Source of the DNA: Blastocatellia bacterium
Lineage (GTDB): Bacteria; Acidobacteriota; Blastocatellia; HR10
Assembly: GCA_025055075.1 (NCBI GenBank)
Contig: JANWYV010000005.1
Location: 1 to 64,000, forward strand
Length of the DNA stretch: 64,000 bases
Direction: 5' to 3'
How positions within the stretch are numbered: the first letter of the stretch is position 1; every line of letters starts with the position of its first letter. A model generated the notes under the pieces. That model made no database searches. It was not told the origin of the DNA and was given only the letters and a program-made list of their open reading frames with translations. A program made the translations under genes and the position numbers. Shown here in pieces: positions 8,484 to 16,097 of the stretch.

Positions 8484-9848
8484 TCAGTGCCCGAGGGCGT
8501 AGCGCAGCAGGAAGAGAACAGCGAAGAGGTAGAGGAACCAATGGACCTCACGCCCCCGCCCGGCCGCTAGCTTCACGAGCGCGTAGGAGATGAAGCCAAA
8601 AGCGATCCCATCGGTGACGCTCAACGAGAGCGGCATTGCGATCATGGTCAGGAATGCTGGGATGGCCTCCGTCATCTCCTCCCACGGAATGCGCGCCGCC
8701 TCCTTCATCATGAGTGTGCCGACGAGGATGAGTGCAGGCGCGATGACCGGATAGAGCGTCGTCCCGTGAGGGGTGTGATACCCCCCACCGATCATGCGCA
8801 CCAGGGGATAAAAGAAGAGCGAGAGCAGAAAGAGCGCGGCCGTCACGAGATTCGCCAATCCCGTCCGCCCGCCCGCGGCCACGCCCGTCGCGCTCTCAAT
8901 GTATGCGGTGACCGTCGAAGTCCCGAGCACCGCGCCGCCGACAGTGCCAATAGCATCGGCCAGGAGCGCCTCTCGCGCGCGCGGCAACACGCCATTGCGC
9001 AACAACCCCGCTTGCCCTGCAACCCCAACGAGCGTCCCCACCGAATCGAAGAGCGCCAGGAAGAAGAAGACGAAGATCACCTCCAGCATCTGGGGCTGCA
9101 GCGCGCCGAGCATATCCAAGCGAAACAATGTGGGCGCGAGTGAAGGTGGACGACTGATGAGCCCTTGATACTGGACGAGCCCGAAGGCGAGCCCCGCGGC
9201 TGTGGTCATCAGAATCCCCCATAGCACCGCCCCGCGAATGCCGCGCGCGAAGAGGATCGCTATCACCGCGAGCCCGAAGAGGGAGAGGAGAACAGGGGGC
9301 GATTTCACCTCTCCCAATGTCACCAAGGTGCTCGGCGAGGCCACGATTAACCCCGCCCACTGCAAGCCGATCGTGGCGATGAGCAAGCCAATACCGGCAG
9401 CGATGGCATGCTTGAGCGATGCCGGAATGGCCGTGATGAGCCGTTCGCGCAGTCCGATCCCCGCCGTGAGGATGAAGACGATTCCGGCCCACGCGACGGC
9501 GCCCAAGGCGATCGCCCACGGCACACGCATCCCCAAGACGACTGTGTAGACGAAAAAGAAATTGTGGCCCATAGCCGGAGCCACGGCGATTGGATAGTTG
9601 GCCCCCAAAGCCATCAGGATCGTCGCCGCAGCGCTCGCCAAACACGTCGCCACGAGCACGGCGCCGAAATCCATCCCCGCGGCGCTCAAGACCGCCGGTT
9701 GCACGAAGATGATGTAGGCCATCGTCAGGAAAGTCGTCACCCCAGCGAGCACTTCCGTTCGGATCGTCGTCCCTCGCTCACTCAGATGAAACCATCGGTC
9801 CAGAAGCGTGAGCCGCCCGCCGGCGAGCAACCGCACTTTCGGCCTCAC
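8484..9848 (-). CDS. NCS2-family purine permease (AzgA/GhxP-like)
   Basis: Inner-membrane transporter of about 454 aa with many hydrophobic helices, of the AzgA branch of nucleobase-cation symporters (hypoxanthine, guanine or adenine import is known for the family). Visible family signatures are GVTTFLTMAYIIFVQP, the NYPIAVAPAMGHNFFF region, and LFDSVGTLVG with GTSTVTAYIESATG in the second half. The GTG at 9848 is chosen because AGGAGAGGAG precedes it by about 5 nt; the frame is open to 9971 but that would overlap the promoter. It is divergent from the acetamidase-family gene. Specificity is not resolvable here. Confidence 0.9.
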   Translation of the reverse strand: MRPKVRLLAGGRLTLLDRWFHLSERGTTIRTEVLAGVTTFLTMAYIIFVQPAVLSAAGMDFGAVLVATCLASAAATILMALGANYPIAVAPAMGHNFFFVYTVVLGMRVPWAIALGAVAWAGIVFILTAGIGLRERLITAIPASLKHAIAAGIGLLIATIGLQWAGLIVASPSTLVTLGEVKSPPVLLSLFGLAVIAILFARGIRGAVLWGILMTTAAGLAFGLVQYQGLISRPPSLAPTLFRLDMLGALQPQMLEVIFVFFFLALFDSVGTLVGVAGQAGLLRNGVLPRAREALLADAIGTVGGAVLGTSTVTAYIESATGVAAGGRTGLANLVTAALFLLSLFFYPLVRMIGGGYHTPHGTTLYPVIAPALILVGTLMMKEAARIPWEEMTEAIPAFLTMIAMPLSLSVTDGIAFGFISYALVKLAAGRGREVHWFLYLFAVLFLLRYALGH

Positions 9849-9895
9849 TGTTCTCCTCTCCTGAATCGCTCTCGCGATTTCTCGACGGAGCCAGT

Positions 9896-9925
9896 ATAGT
9901 ACACGGCGTCTCACGCGATTTTCAA
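9896..9925 (-). promoter_or_regulatory. sigma-70-type promoter of the purine permease
   Basis: On the minus strand TTGAAA (9925-9920) and TACTAT (9901-9896) are 18 bp apart. Transcription should begin near 9889, giving a leader of about 40 nt before the GTG at 9848. The site lies in the 92-bp gap shared with the divergent acetamidase-family gene. Confidence 0.6.
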
Positions 9926-9940
9926 TGAGGGAGGGGAGAG

Positions 9941-10933
9941 ATGCCGATGCGAGGACGCTCGAAGAGCGCAATTCAACTGGTGGTACTTTTCGGAAGCCTA
10001 TGGATCTTTGCTCACGAGGCGCGAGCCGAGGTCCATCGGTTTAAACCCACGGTCGGCTATCCGACCTTCGCGCGACGCGAGCCGGTTTTGCGCATTCGTC
10101 CGGGCGACATCGTCGAGACGGAGACGCTGTGGGGGGAATGGTACGAGCGTCCTGACGGGAAATGGCCGGGCGAAGTCGGCCCGTTCTACATCGAGGGCGC
10201 GGCGCCGGGCGATACGCTCGTCGTGAAGATTCTGCGCCTCAGACCCAATCGCGACATCGCCATCTCGACGCACAATCCGACCTTCGGTCTGCTGGCCGCC
10301 GATCGGTGGACGCCGATGCTGACCGATCCGATCCCCGCCCGACGATTCGTGTGGCGATTGGACCGCGAGCGGATGACGGCGACATTGGAGTTGCCGGGGA
10401 GTCGAATGAAACGAATCGAAGTGAAGCTCTCGCCGATGCTCGGACGCGTGGCCGTCGCGCCTGCGGGTGAAGAGTCGTTCGACGGACTGTGGCCGGGGAA
10501 CTTCGGCGGCAATATGGATGCGCCCGAGGTGCGCGAGGGGACGACCGTCTATTTGCCGGTCTTTCACGAAGGCGCGCTCTTTTACTTCGGCGACGGGCAT
10601 GCACTGCAGGGCGATGGAGAGATCTGCGGCTCCGGCCTGGAGACGACGATGGAGGTCACGTTTCAATTCGACCTCATCAAGGGGAAGACGATCGCCTGGC
10701 CGCGCCTGGAGGATGAGGAATACATCATGGTGGCTGGGAGCGTGCGGCCGCTCGTGGATGCCGTGCGCATCGCGTGCGTGGAGTTGATCCGATGGCTCAT
10801 CGCGGAGTATGGGTTCGAGAAGTGGGAGGCCTTGCAAGTCGTCTCGCAAGTGGTCGTCTTGCGCGTGGCCAACGTCGTGGATCCCCACTACACGGTCGTC
10901 GCGAAATTCCCGAAGAAATACCTCCCGCGGTGA
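9941..10933 (+). CDS. exported acetamidase/formamidase-family protein
   Basis: About 330 aa of the FmdA/AmdA family, whose characterised members hydrolyse formamide or acetamide to ammonia and the acid. A signal peptide is clear (positive start, hydrophobic core, cleavage after HEARAE near residue 29), so the protein should act outside the cytoplasm, whereas classic members are cytoplasmic. Recognisable segments include RIRPGDIVETET, GPFYIEGAAPGDTL, the Gly-Asn stretch GNFGGNMD, and HALQGDGEICGSGLE, which aligns with the family's metal/active-site region. The ribosome site GGAGGGGAG precedes the ATG. Substrate is unknown. Confidence 0.85.
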   Translation: MPMRGRSKSAIQLVVLFGSLWIFAHEARAEVHRFKPTVGYPTFARREPVLRIRPGDIVETETLWGEWYERPDGKWPGEVGPFYIEGAAPGDTLVVKILRLRPNRDIAISTHNPTFGLLAADRWTPMLTDPIPARRFVWRLDRERMTATLELPGSRMKRIEVKLSPMLGRVAVAPAGEESFDGLWPGNFGGNMDAPEVREGTTVYLPVFHEGALFYFGDGHALQGDGEICGSGLETTMEVTFQFDLIKGKTIAWPRLEDEEYIMVAGSVRPLVDAVRIACVELIRWLIAEYGFEKWEALQVVSQVVVLRVANVVDPHYTVVAKFPKKYLPR

Positions 10934-10952
10934 TCGCGCCGCGACGAGGCGC

Positions 10953-12137
10953 TCATCGTCGCGCGCGAAGCGCTTGGCGAAGCGCCCGCACCACACGCGC
11001 GATGTCTTTCTCCCGCAGCTCGGGATACAAGGGGAGCGAGAGGACCGTCCGCGCACACATTTCGGCGACGGGAAAATCGCCCGGCTCATACCCGAGATGG
11101 CGATAGGCCGGCTGCAAATGCAGCGGCACGGGATAGTGCACGGCCGCTCCGATCCCTTGCTCGTTCAGCGCCTGTCGAACGCGATCTCGATCGGGGACGC
11201 GAATGACGAACAGGTGATAGACGTGCCGAGCATACGGCATCTCTTCGGGAAGCGCGATCTCCTCCACGTCCGAGAGCTTCTGCCGATAGAGGGCCGCCAA
11301 TTCCCGCCGTCGTTCGTTCCACCGATCGAGATACCGAAGCTTCGCGTGAAGGATAGCCGCTTGTAAAGCGTCCAGCCGATAGTTGAATCCCTCTTCGAGA
11401 TGCCAATGTCCGTCGCCGCGCCCGTTGTTGACGAGGCGACGAAGCCGTTGCGCCCACTCGCCATTTCGCGTCACGAGGGCGCCCGCCTCCCCGCAGGCGC
11501 CAAGGTTCTTGCTCGGATAAAAACTGAAGCAGCCGATGTCGCCCAAGCTCCCGGCCTTGACCGAGGACGAATCCGCCTCGCCGCGATATTCTGCCCCATG
11601 CGCTTGCGCAGCATCTTCGACCACGCGAAAGTTGTAGCGCCGCGCCAATTCCAAGATCGGTCGCATGTCGGCCATTTGACCATAGAGATGGACCGGCACG
11701 ATCGCCTTCAACCGCCGTAGCGTCGCTCGATTCACCAAGTGCCCGATCCGCTCGTCGAAGTAGTATTCGCGTTCGAGCTTCTCTATGAGTTTGGCGACAT
11801 CGAGCGTATAGGAGCGCGGATCAATGTCCACGAAGACCGGGCGTGCGCCCGTGCGCGTGATCTCAGAAGCGGTCGCGATGAAGGTGAAGGGGACCGTGAT
11901 GACCTCATCGCCTGGTCCGATGCCGAGGACGAGCATCGCCAGATGTAAGGCCGCAGCGCCCGAAGCCGTTCCCACAGCGTGCGGGACGCCACAATAGGCG
12001 GCCCACTCCCGCTCGAAACGCGCGACCTCTTCCCCCAGGACGAATTGCCCGGACTTCAGAACGCGCTTGATCGCCGAATGGAGGCGCTTTCGGATGGTTC
12101 GATGTTGCCGCCGAAGGTCAACGAGCGGAATCCGCAA
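10953..12137 (-). CDS. DegT/DnrJ/EryC1/StrS-family aminotransferase
   Basis: PLP-dependent sugar aminotransferase of about 394 aa. Members convert UDP- or dTDP-keto-sugars to amino sugars for surface polysaccharides. It shows IPLVDLRRQH at the N-terminus, GTASGAAALHLAM, VPVHLYGQMADM, VVEDAAQAHGAEY and the cofactor Lys in YPSKNLGACGEAGALVT. The TTG at 12137 is preferred because GGAGG lies 6 nt before it. The frame is open to 12203, but a start there would overlap mqnC by 86 nt; with TTG the overlap is 20 nt. Translationally coupled to mqnC; no other sugar-nucleotide genes are nearby. Confidence 0.87.
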   Translation of the reverse strand: MRIPLVDLRRQHRTIRKRLHSAIKRVLKSGQFVLGEEVARFEREWAAYCGVPHAVGTASGAAALHLAMLVLGIGPGDEVITVPFTFIATASEITRTGARPVFVDIDPRSYTLDVAKLIEKLEREYYFDERIGHLVNRATLRRLKAIVPVHLYGQMADMRPILELARRYNFRVVEDAAQAHGAEYRGEADSSSVKAGSLGDIGCFSFYPSKNLGACGEAGALVTRNGEWAQRLRRLVNNGRGDGHWHLEEGFNYRLDALQAAILHAKLRYLDRWNERRRELAALYRQKLSDVEEIALPEEMPYARHVYHLFVIRVPDRDRVRQALNEQGIGAAVHYPVPLHLQPAYRHLGYEPGDFPVAEMCARTVLSLPLYPELREKDIARVVRALRQALRARR

Positions 12138-13263
12138 GGCGCTCCTCCGCACGCTCGACGGGACGATAGAGCGTGTCGCGCTGCTGCGGACGGAATCCGG
12201 CATCAGTGATCAAGCGACGAATCTCGGCCTCGCTCACCGAGATGCGCGGTACGCCGGCGGCCGTGACGACGTTCTCCTCGATGATCGTGCTGCCGAAATC
12301 GTCCGCACCGAAGCGCAATCCGACCTGCGCGACCTTCAGGCCTTGCGTCAACCAGGAGACCTGCAGATGATCCACATTGTCGAGATAGAGGCGCGAGACG
12401 GCGAGCAGCTTTAAATACTCCACGGCCGTCGCCTCCATCCATCCTCCCTTGCCCAATTCCGTGTTCTCCGGTTGATAGGTCCACGGGATGAACGCCGTGA
12501 AGCCACCCGTCTCGTCCTGCAGTGCGCGAATGCGCTCCAGATGCAAGGCGCGATGCCAGAGCGATTCCCCGAATCCGATGACCATCGTCGCTGTCGTCCG
12601 CAAGCCTTCCTCATGAGCGATGCGCATGACGGTGAGCCACTCCTCGGTCGTCGTCTTACGGCCGATCCGACGGCGGATCTCGTCATCCAGGATCTCCCCT
12701 CCGCCGCCCGGGATCGAGCCCAAGCCCGCCGCCTTCAATCGGCGAATGACCTCGCGGATCGAGAGCTTGGAGACGCGCGCGATGTGCACGATCTCCGTCG
12801 GGGAGAAGCAATGCAGGTGAATCCGATACCGCTCCTTAATCGCCCGCAGGAGGTTCTCGTAGTAGTCGATCTTCAGATACGGGTTCAGCCCCCCTTGCAT
12901 CAAAATGCCCGTTCCCCCCAAGGCGATCGTCTCCTCGATCTTTCGAAACAGCTCCTCGAGCGGGAGCACATATCCTTCGGGCGATCCCGGCGGACGATAG
13001 AACGCGCAGAAGTGGCAATACTGGATGCAGATGTTCGTGTAGTTCACGTTGCGGTCAATGATGTAGGTGACCACGCCGTCCGGATGCTTCCGCTGCCGGA
13101 CAAGATCCGCCGCCATGCCGAGCGCGATCACATCGTCCGATTCCAAAAGGCGGACGGCATCTTCCATATGCAGGCGCTCACCCGCGAGCGCCCGCTCCAG
13201 GATCGGACGGATCTCTCGCGATGCCTTCCACAGATCGTCCATCATCTTCCCCCAGTAAGTCAT
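12118..13263 (-). CDS. mqnC: dehypoxanthine futalosine cyclase, radical SAM
   Basis: Futalosine-pathway menaquinone enzyme that makes cyclic dehypoxanthinyl futalosine. The 381-aa chain has the radical-SAM CxxxCxxC motif (CIQYCHFC), preceded by the NVNYTNIC signature of the MqnC/MqnE/CofH family, and GSIPGGGGEIL and FIPWTYQPENTELG that favour MqnC. Alternative ATGs at 13245 and 13242 are possible; a weak promoter at 13265-13294 would favour them. It sits between a lipoprotein gene and a DegT aminotransferase on the same strand. No other mqn gene is present in the window. Confidence 0.92.
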   Translation of the reverse strand: MTYWGKMMDDLWKASREIRPILERALAGERLHMEDAVRLLESDDVIALGMAADLVRQRKHPDGVVTYIIDRNVNYTNICIQYCHFCAFYRPPGSPEGYVLPLEELFRKIEETIALGGTGILMQGGLNPYLKIDYYENLLRAIKERYRIHLHCFSPTEIVHIARVSKLSIREVIRRLKAAGLGSIPGGGGEILDDEIRRRIGRKTTTEEWLTVMRIAHEEGLRTTATMVIGFGESLWHRALHLERIRALQDETGGFTAFIPWTYQPENTELGKGGWMEATAVEYLKLLAVSRLYLDNVDHLQVSWLTQGLKVAQVGLRFGADDFGSTIIEENVVTAAGVPRISVSEAEIRRLITDAGFRPQQRDTLYRPVERAEERLADSAR

Positions 13264-13264
13264 T

Positions 13265-13294
13265 ACCTTACGGCACCTTCACGCCTCTCGTCAA
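13265..13294 (-). promoter_or_regulatory. possible promoter of mqnC
   Basis: TTGACG (13294-13289) and the weaker TAAGGT (13270-13265) are 18 bp apart on the minus strand. Transcription would start within the first codons of the longest mqnC frame, so use of this promoter would require the ATGs at 13245 or 13242. Confidence 0.3.
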
Positions 13295-13301
13295 CGGCCC
13301 C

Positions 13302-14456
13302 TCATCGAACGGGGATGTAATCGAGCATGCCTACATCCCAATAGGTGCGATACTCCCCAGCCTCATACAAGCGGATAAAGTCGTTCATCCGTTGCAGGAG
13401 CGTCGTGATGAAGTACCCGGGCAAAGCCTCCGGATGCGGGAATCCGTACCCCACGTAGCTGCGGATGAGAAGGCTACGCTCGGTGCGCGGCAGCGTCTTC
13501 ACGTTCTCAGCGAACGCCGCGAACGTATCATTCTGCAGCAAGTAGTATTCGACGTTCGAGACGTAGAAGACCGAGACCGTCTCGCCCACTGAGCGCACAT
13601 AGTCCCCAATAGCCCGCAGTGCTTTCGGACCGGCGAAATCGCCCGTCACCGGGATGATGCGATCCTGTGCGTGCAATTGCTTGAGGAATTGGAAACTCTC
13701 CTCGGAGGCGAGGAAGTTACGCGGGCGTCCCGTCAAATCGGTCTCCAGAAGGAGTTGGCGCAGCGTGGGAAATTGTCGCCAGGAGCGGCGGAAATGGGTC
13801 TCGTATCGAATGTCGAGCCCGTCCTCGTAGAAACTTCGGGCGATGTATTCGATGCGTCCGCGATCCTCCGGCGTCAGGGGCACACCAAATCGCTCGATCG
13901 TGGTGTACGCGCGTTCCAGTGTCGCCTGAAGGTAGTTCGGGTCCGGCGACGCCGCATCCATCAAGCGCACAAGGTCAGCGATCGAGGCCTGCGTCCATCG
14001 CTCCGCGCTCTCGCGCAGCGGTCGGCCGAGCCACAACGCCAGATATTCCGCGCGATTGCGGGCGAGCGCGAAGAGGGCTTTATAGTAGAGATGCTGCAGC
14101 CGATTATCGCGCCGGATGTCCAAGATGAACGCGTATGTCGGGCGCACGGCCGCGATGTAGGTGAAATTCTGTTCGGGACCGACGCCGATGTACACCCCTC
14201 CGCGCACGTTCAGTTCATCGAGCTTTTGCAGGACCTTCTGATAGCCCAATTCGTTCGAGACCAGATTGTCGCTCGGGAAGTAACCACCTTCTTCCGAGAG
14301 CTGCGCGATGAGTTGGGCGAACGTGGGAACGCGCGGGCGAACGGCGACGCGAGGCGTGCAGGCCGCCAGCAGCAGAAGCGACAGGAGGAAGACGCTGAGG
14401 AGGCGGCGAGGCGTCTGGGCCGTGAGATGTCCGCGAATATCTGTGCGCGCCATCAT
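13302..14456 (-). CDS. conserved lipoprotein of unknown function
   Basis: About 384 aa. An N-terminal signal ends in a lipobox, LLAAC, so it should be lipid-anchored. The mature part begins with FAQLIAQLSEEGGYFPSDNLVSNE and contains YIGVGPEQNFTYIAAVRP and FILDIRRDN, which resemble the SAM-methyltransferase-like fold of the LIC_10091-type hypothetical family (recalled by eye, not confirmed). A second conserved block is VTGDFAGPKALRAIGDYVR. The ATG at 14456 is chosen because a promoter ends 7 nt upstream. Probably co-transcribed with mqnC 38 nt downstream. Function unknown. Confidence 0.78.
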   Translation of the reverse strand: MMARTDIRGHLTAQTPRRLLSVFLLSLLLLAACTPRVAVRPRVPTFAQLIAQLSEEGGYFPSDNLVSNELGYQKVLQKLDELNVRGGVYIGVGPEQNFTYIAAVRPTYAFILDIRRDNRLQHLYYKALFALARNRAEYLALWLGRPLRESAERWTQASIADLVRLMDAASPDPNYLQATLERAYTTIERFGVPLTPEDRGRIEYIARSFYEDGLDIRYETHFRRSWRQFPTLRQLLLETDLTGRPRNFLASEESFQFLKQLHAQDRIIPVTGDFAGPKALRAIGDYVRSVGETVSVFYVSNVEYYLLQNDTFAAFAENVKTLPRTERSLLIRSYVGYGFPHPEALPGYFITTLLQRMNDFIRLYEAGEYRTYWDVGMLDYIPVR

Positions 14457-14463
14457 GCCAAAG

Positions 14464-14492
14464 AATCTATCCGGGACACACGCGTGAGGCAA
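14464..14492 (-). promoter_or_regulatory. promoter of the lipoprotein-mqnC-degT genes
   Basis: TTGCCT (14492-14487) and TAGATT (14469-14464) are 17 bp apart. The ATG at 14456 comes 7 nt after the -10 box, so the mRNA would be leaderless. This excludes the in-frame TTG at 14492, which is part of the -35 box. Confidence 0.5.
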
Positions 14493-14546
14493 GAGGATCG
14501 CCGAACGATGTGCTCCCTCTTCGAGAAGCCTGGCGCTCGAGCGCCG

Positions 14547-15578
14547 TCACATTGGCGCCATCTCTTGCTGCACCCGCTTGACCAAGGCCGCGATCTCACG
14601 CACCTGCTCGACGAGATCGCGGAACATGGGAAGGGTCAGCGACTGCGGGCCGTCCGAGAGCGCGCGATCGGGATCCGGATGCACCTCGATCATGAGCCCA
14701 TCGGCGCCGACGGCGACGCCCGCGCGCGCGAGGGGGATCACTTTGTCCCGACGCCCCGTCCCATGGCTGGGGTCCACAATGATGGGCAAATGGCTGACGC
14801 GCTGCACAGCGGGCACGATCGAGAGATCGAGCGTGTTGCGCGTGTGCTGCGCGAAGGTGCGCACACCGCGTTCGCAGAGGATGACGTTGTAGTTGCCCTC
14901 GGCCATGATGTATTCGGCCGCCAACAGCAGCTCCTCCAGGGTCGCCGACATCCCGCGCTTCAGCAGGACGGGGATACGCGCTTGTCCAGCCCGACGTAGC
15001 AAGCTGAAGTTTTGCATATTGCGCGCGCCAATCTGCATGACGTCGGCGTAACGTTCGACGAGGTCTGCGCTCTCGTGATCAATGGCTTCGGTCACGATCT
15101 TCAATCCGAAGCGGGCGCGCACTTCGGCCAGGATCTTCAGCCCCTCTTCGCCGAGCCCTTGAAACGAATAGGGCGACGTGCGCGGCTTATACGCTCCCCC
15201 TCGAAAGAATTTCACGCCGAGCCGACTCACCCATTCGGCGACCGTCATCGTCTGCTCATAATTCTCGACGGCGCACGGACCAGCGATGATGGTCAGCTCA
15301 TCACCGCCGATGGTCGCCTCCCCAACGCGCACGATGGTCTTCTCGGGTTTGACCTCGCGGCTGACGAGTTTATACGGCTTGGAGACGGGGATGGCTTCGA
15401 TGACGCCGGGCATCCCTTCGAACAATCCCGGATCGAGCGGGCCCGGATTCCCCGTCACCCCGATGGCCGTGCGCTGCGCTCCCGGAATGACGTGCGCGCG
15501 AAAGCCCAACTGCTCGATCTTGCGGACGACAGCGGCGATCTGCTCGTCGGTTGCCCCCGTACTCATGACGATAAGCAT
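14547..15578 (-). CDS. aroF: DAHP synthase, type I-beta with N-terminal ferredoxin-like domain
   Basis: First enzyme of the shikimate pathway: phosphoenolpyruvate plus erythrose-4-phosphate to DAHP. The 343 aa comprise an N-terminal ferredoxin-like regulatory domain (about 1-75, starting [14 protein letters not shown]) and a TIM-barrel core with [48 protein letters not shown] and the ending SDGPQSL. In Thermotoga this N-domain mediates Tyr/Phe feedback (known for that enzyme). GGAGG lies 7 nt upstream of the ATG. A second DAHP synthase fused to prephenate dehydratase lies at 35901-37586, so the genome has at least two. Confidence 0.95.
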   Translation of the reverse strand: MLIVMSTGATDEQIAAVVRKIEQLGFRAHVIPGAQRTAIGVTGNPGPLDPGLFEGMPGVIEAIPVSKPYKLVSREVKPEKTIVRVGEATIGGDELTIIAGPCAVENYEQTMTVAEWVSRLGVKFFRGGAYKPRTSPYSFQGLGEEGLKILAEVRARFGLKIVTEAIDHESADLVERYADVMQIGARNMQNFSLLRRAGQARIPVLLKRGMSATLEELLLAAEYIMAEGNYNVILCERGVRTFAQHTRNTLDLSIVPAVQRVSHLPIIVDPSHGTGRRDKVIPLARAGVAVGADGLMIEVHPDPDRALSDGPQSLTLPMFRDLVEQVREIAALVKRVQQEMAPM

Positions 15579-15620
15579 CTCCGATCCTCCCTCGCTCTTT
15601 TGCGCGCTTCAGGATGCCCG

Positions 15621-16061
15621 CTATTGCGGCGAGGTATCGTCCGATGATGATGCCGGCTCGTCGGCGCCCGGCATTGGCTCCTCGGCCGCCGATTCGGACG
15701 CGAGCAAGGATTCCCCTCGCGTCCGTTTCTCTTCGTACAAGAGATCATCGATGCGCGCCGCGCGCGCGATCGTCTCGTCGTAGTGAAAGACCAGCTCGGG
15801 AATCGTCTTCAGATGGAGGCGGGGATAGAGCTGCCGCCGAATGAACGCAGCGGCTTGATTGAGCCGCTCGACCGTCCGTCGGGATTCCTCGGGCGTCCCC
15901 AGCGTGCTCACGTAGACCTTGGCATGGCGGAGATCACGGCTCACCTTCACATGAGTGATCGTAACCAGACCGAGCTGCGGATCCTTCAGCTCGTAGCTGA
16001 TGATCTGACTCACCTCCTCCTTGAGGAGTTCGCCGATTCGCTCCGGACGATAGCGTTTCAT
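15621..16061 (-). CDS. rbfA: 30S ribosome-binding factor A
   Basis: Late-stage 30S maturation factor (146 aa) that binds near the 5' end of 16S rRNA. The KH-type core shows RIGELLKEEVSQIISYELKDP, the VTITHVKVSRDLRHAKVYVS strand pair and IRRQLYPRLHLKTIPELVFHYD. The C-terminal 25-30 residues are an acidic Ser/Glu-rich tail. It follows infB at 36 nt, the standard nusA-infB-rbfA order. The next gene downstream is the DAHP synthase, which is oriented the same way but lies after rbfA. Confidence 0.95.
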   Translation of the reverse strand: MKRYRPERIGELLKEEVSQIISYELKDPQLGLVTITHVKVSRDLRHAKVYVSTLGTPEESRRTVERLNQAAAFIRRQLYPRLHLKTIPELVFHYDETIARAARIDDLLYEEKRTRGESLLASESAAEEPMPGADEPASSSDDTSPQ

Positions 16062-16097
16062 GATGGATGCCCTCCGGATTCACGAGCCGCCGCCACT

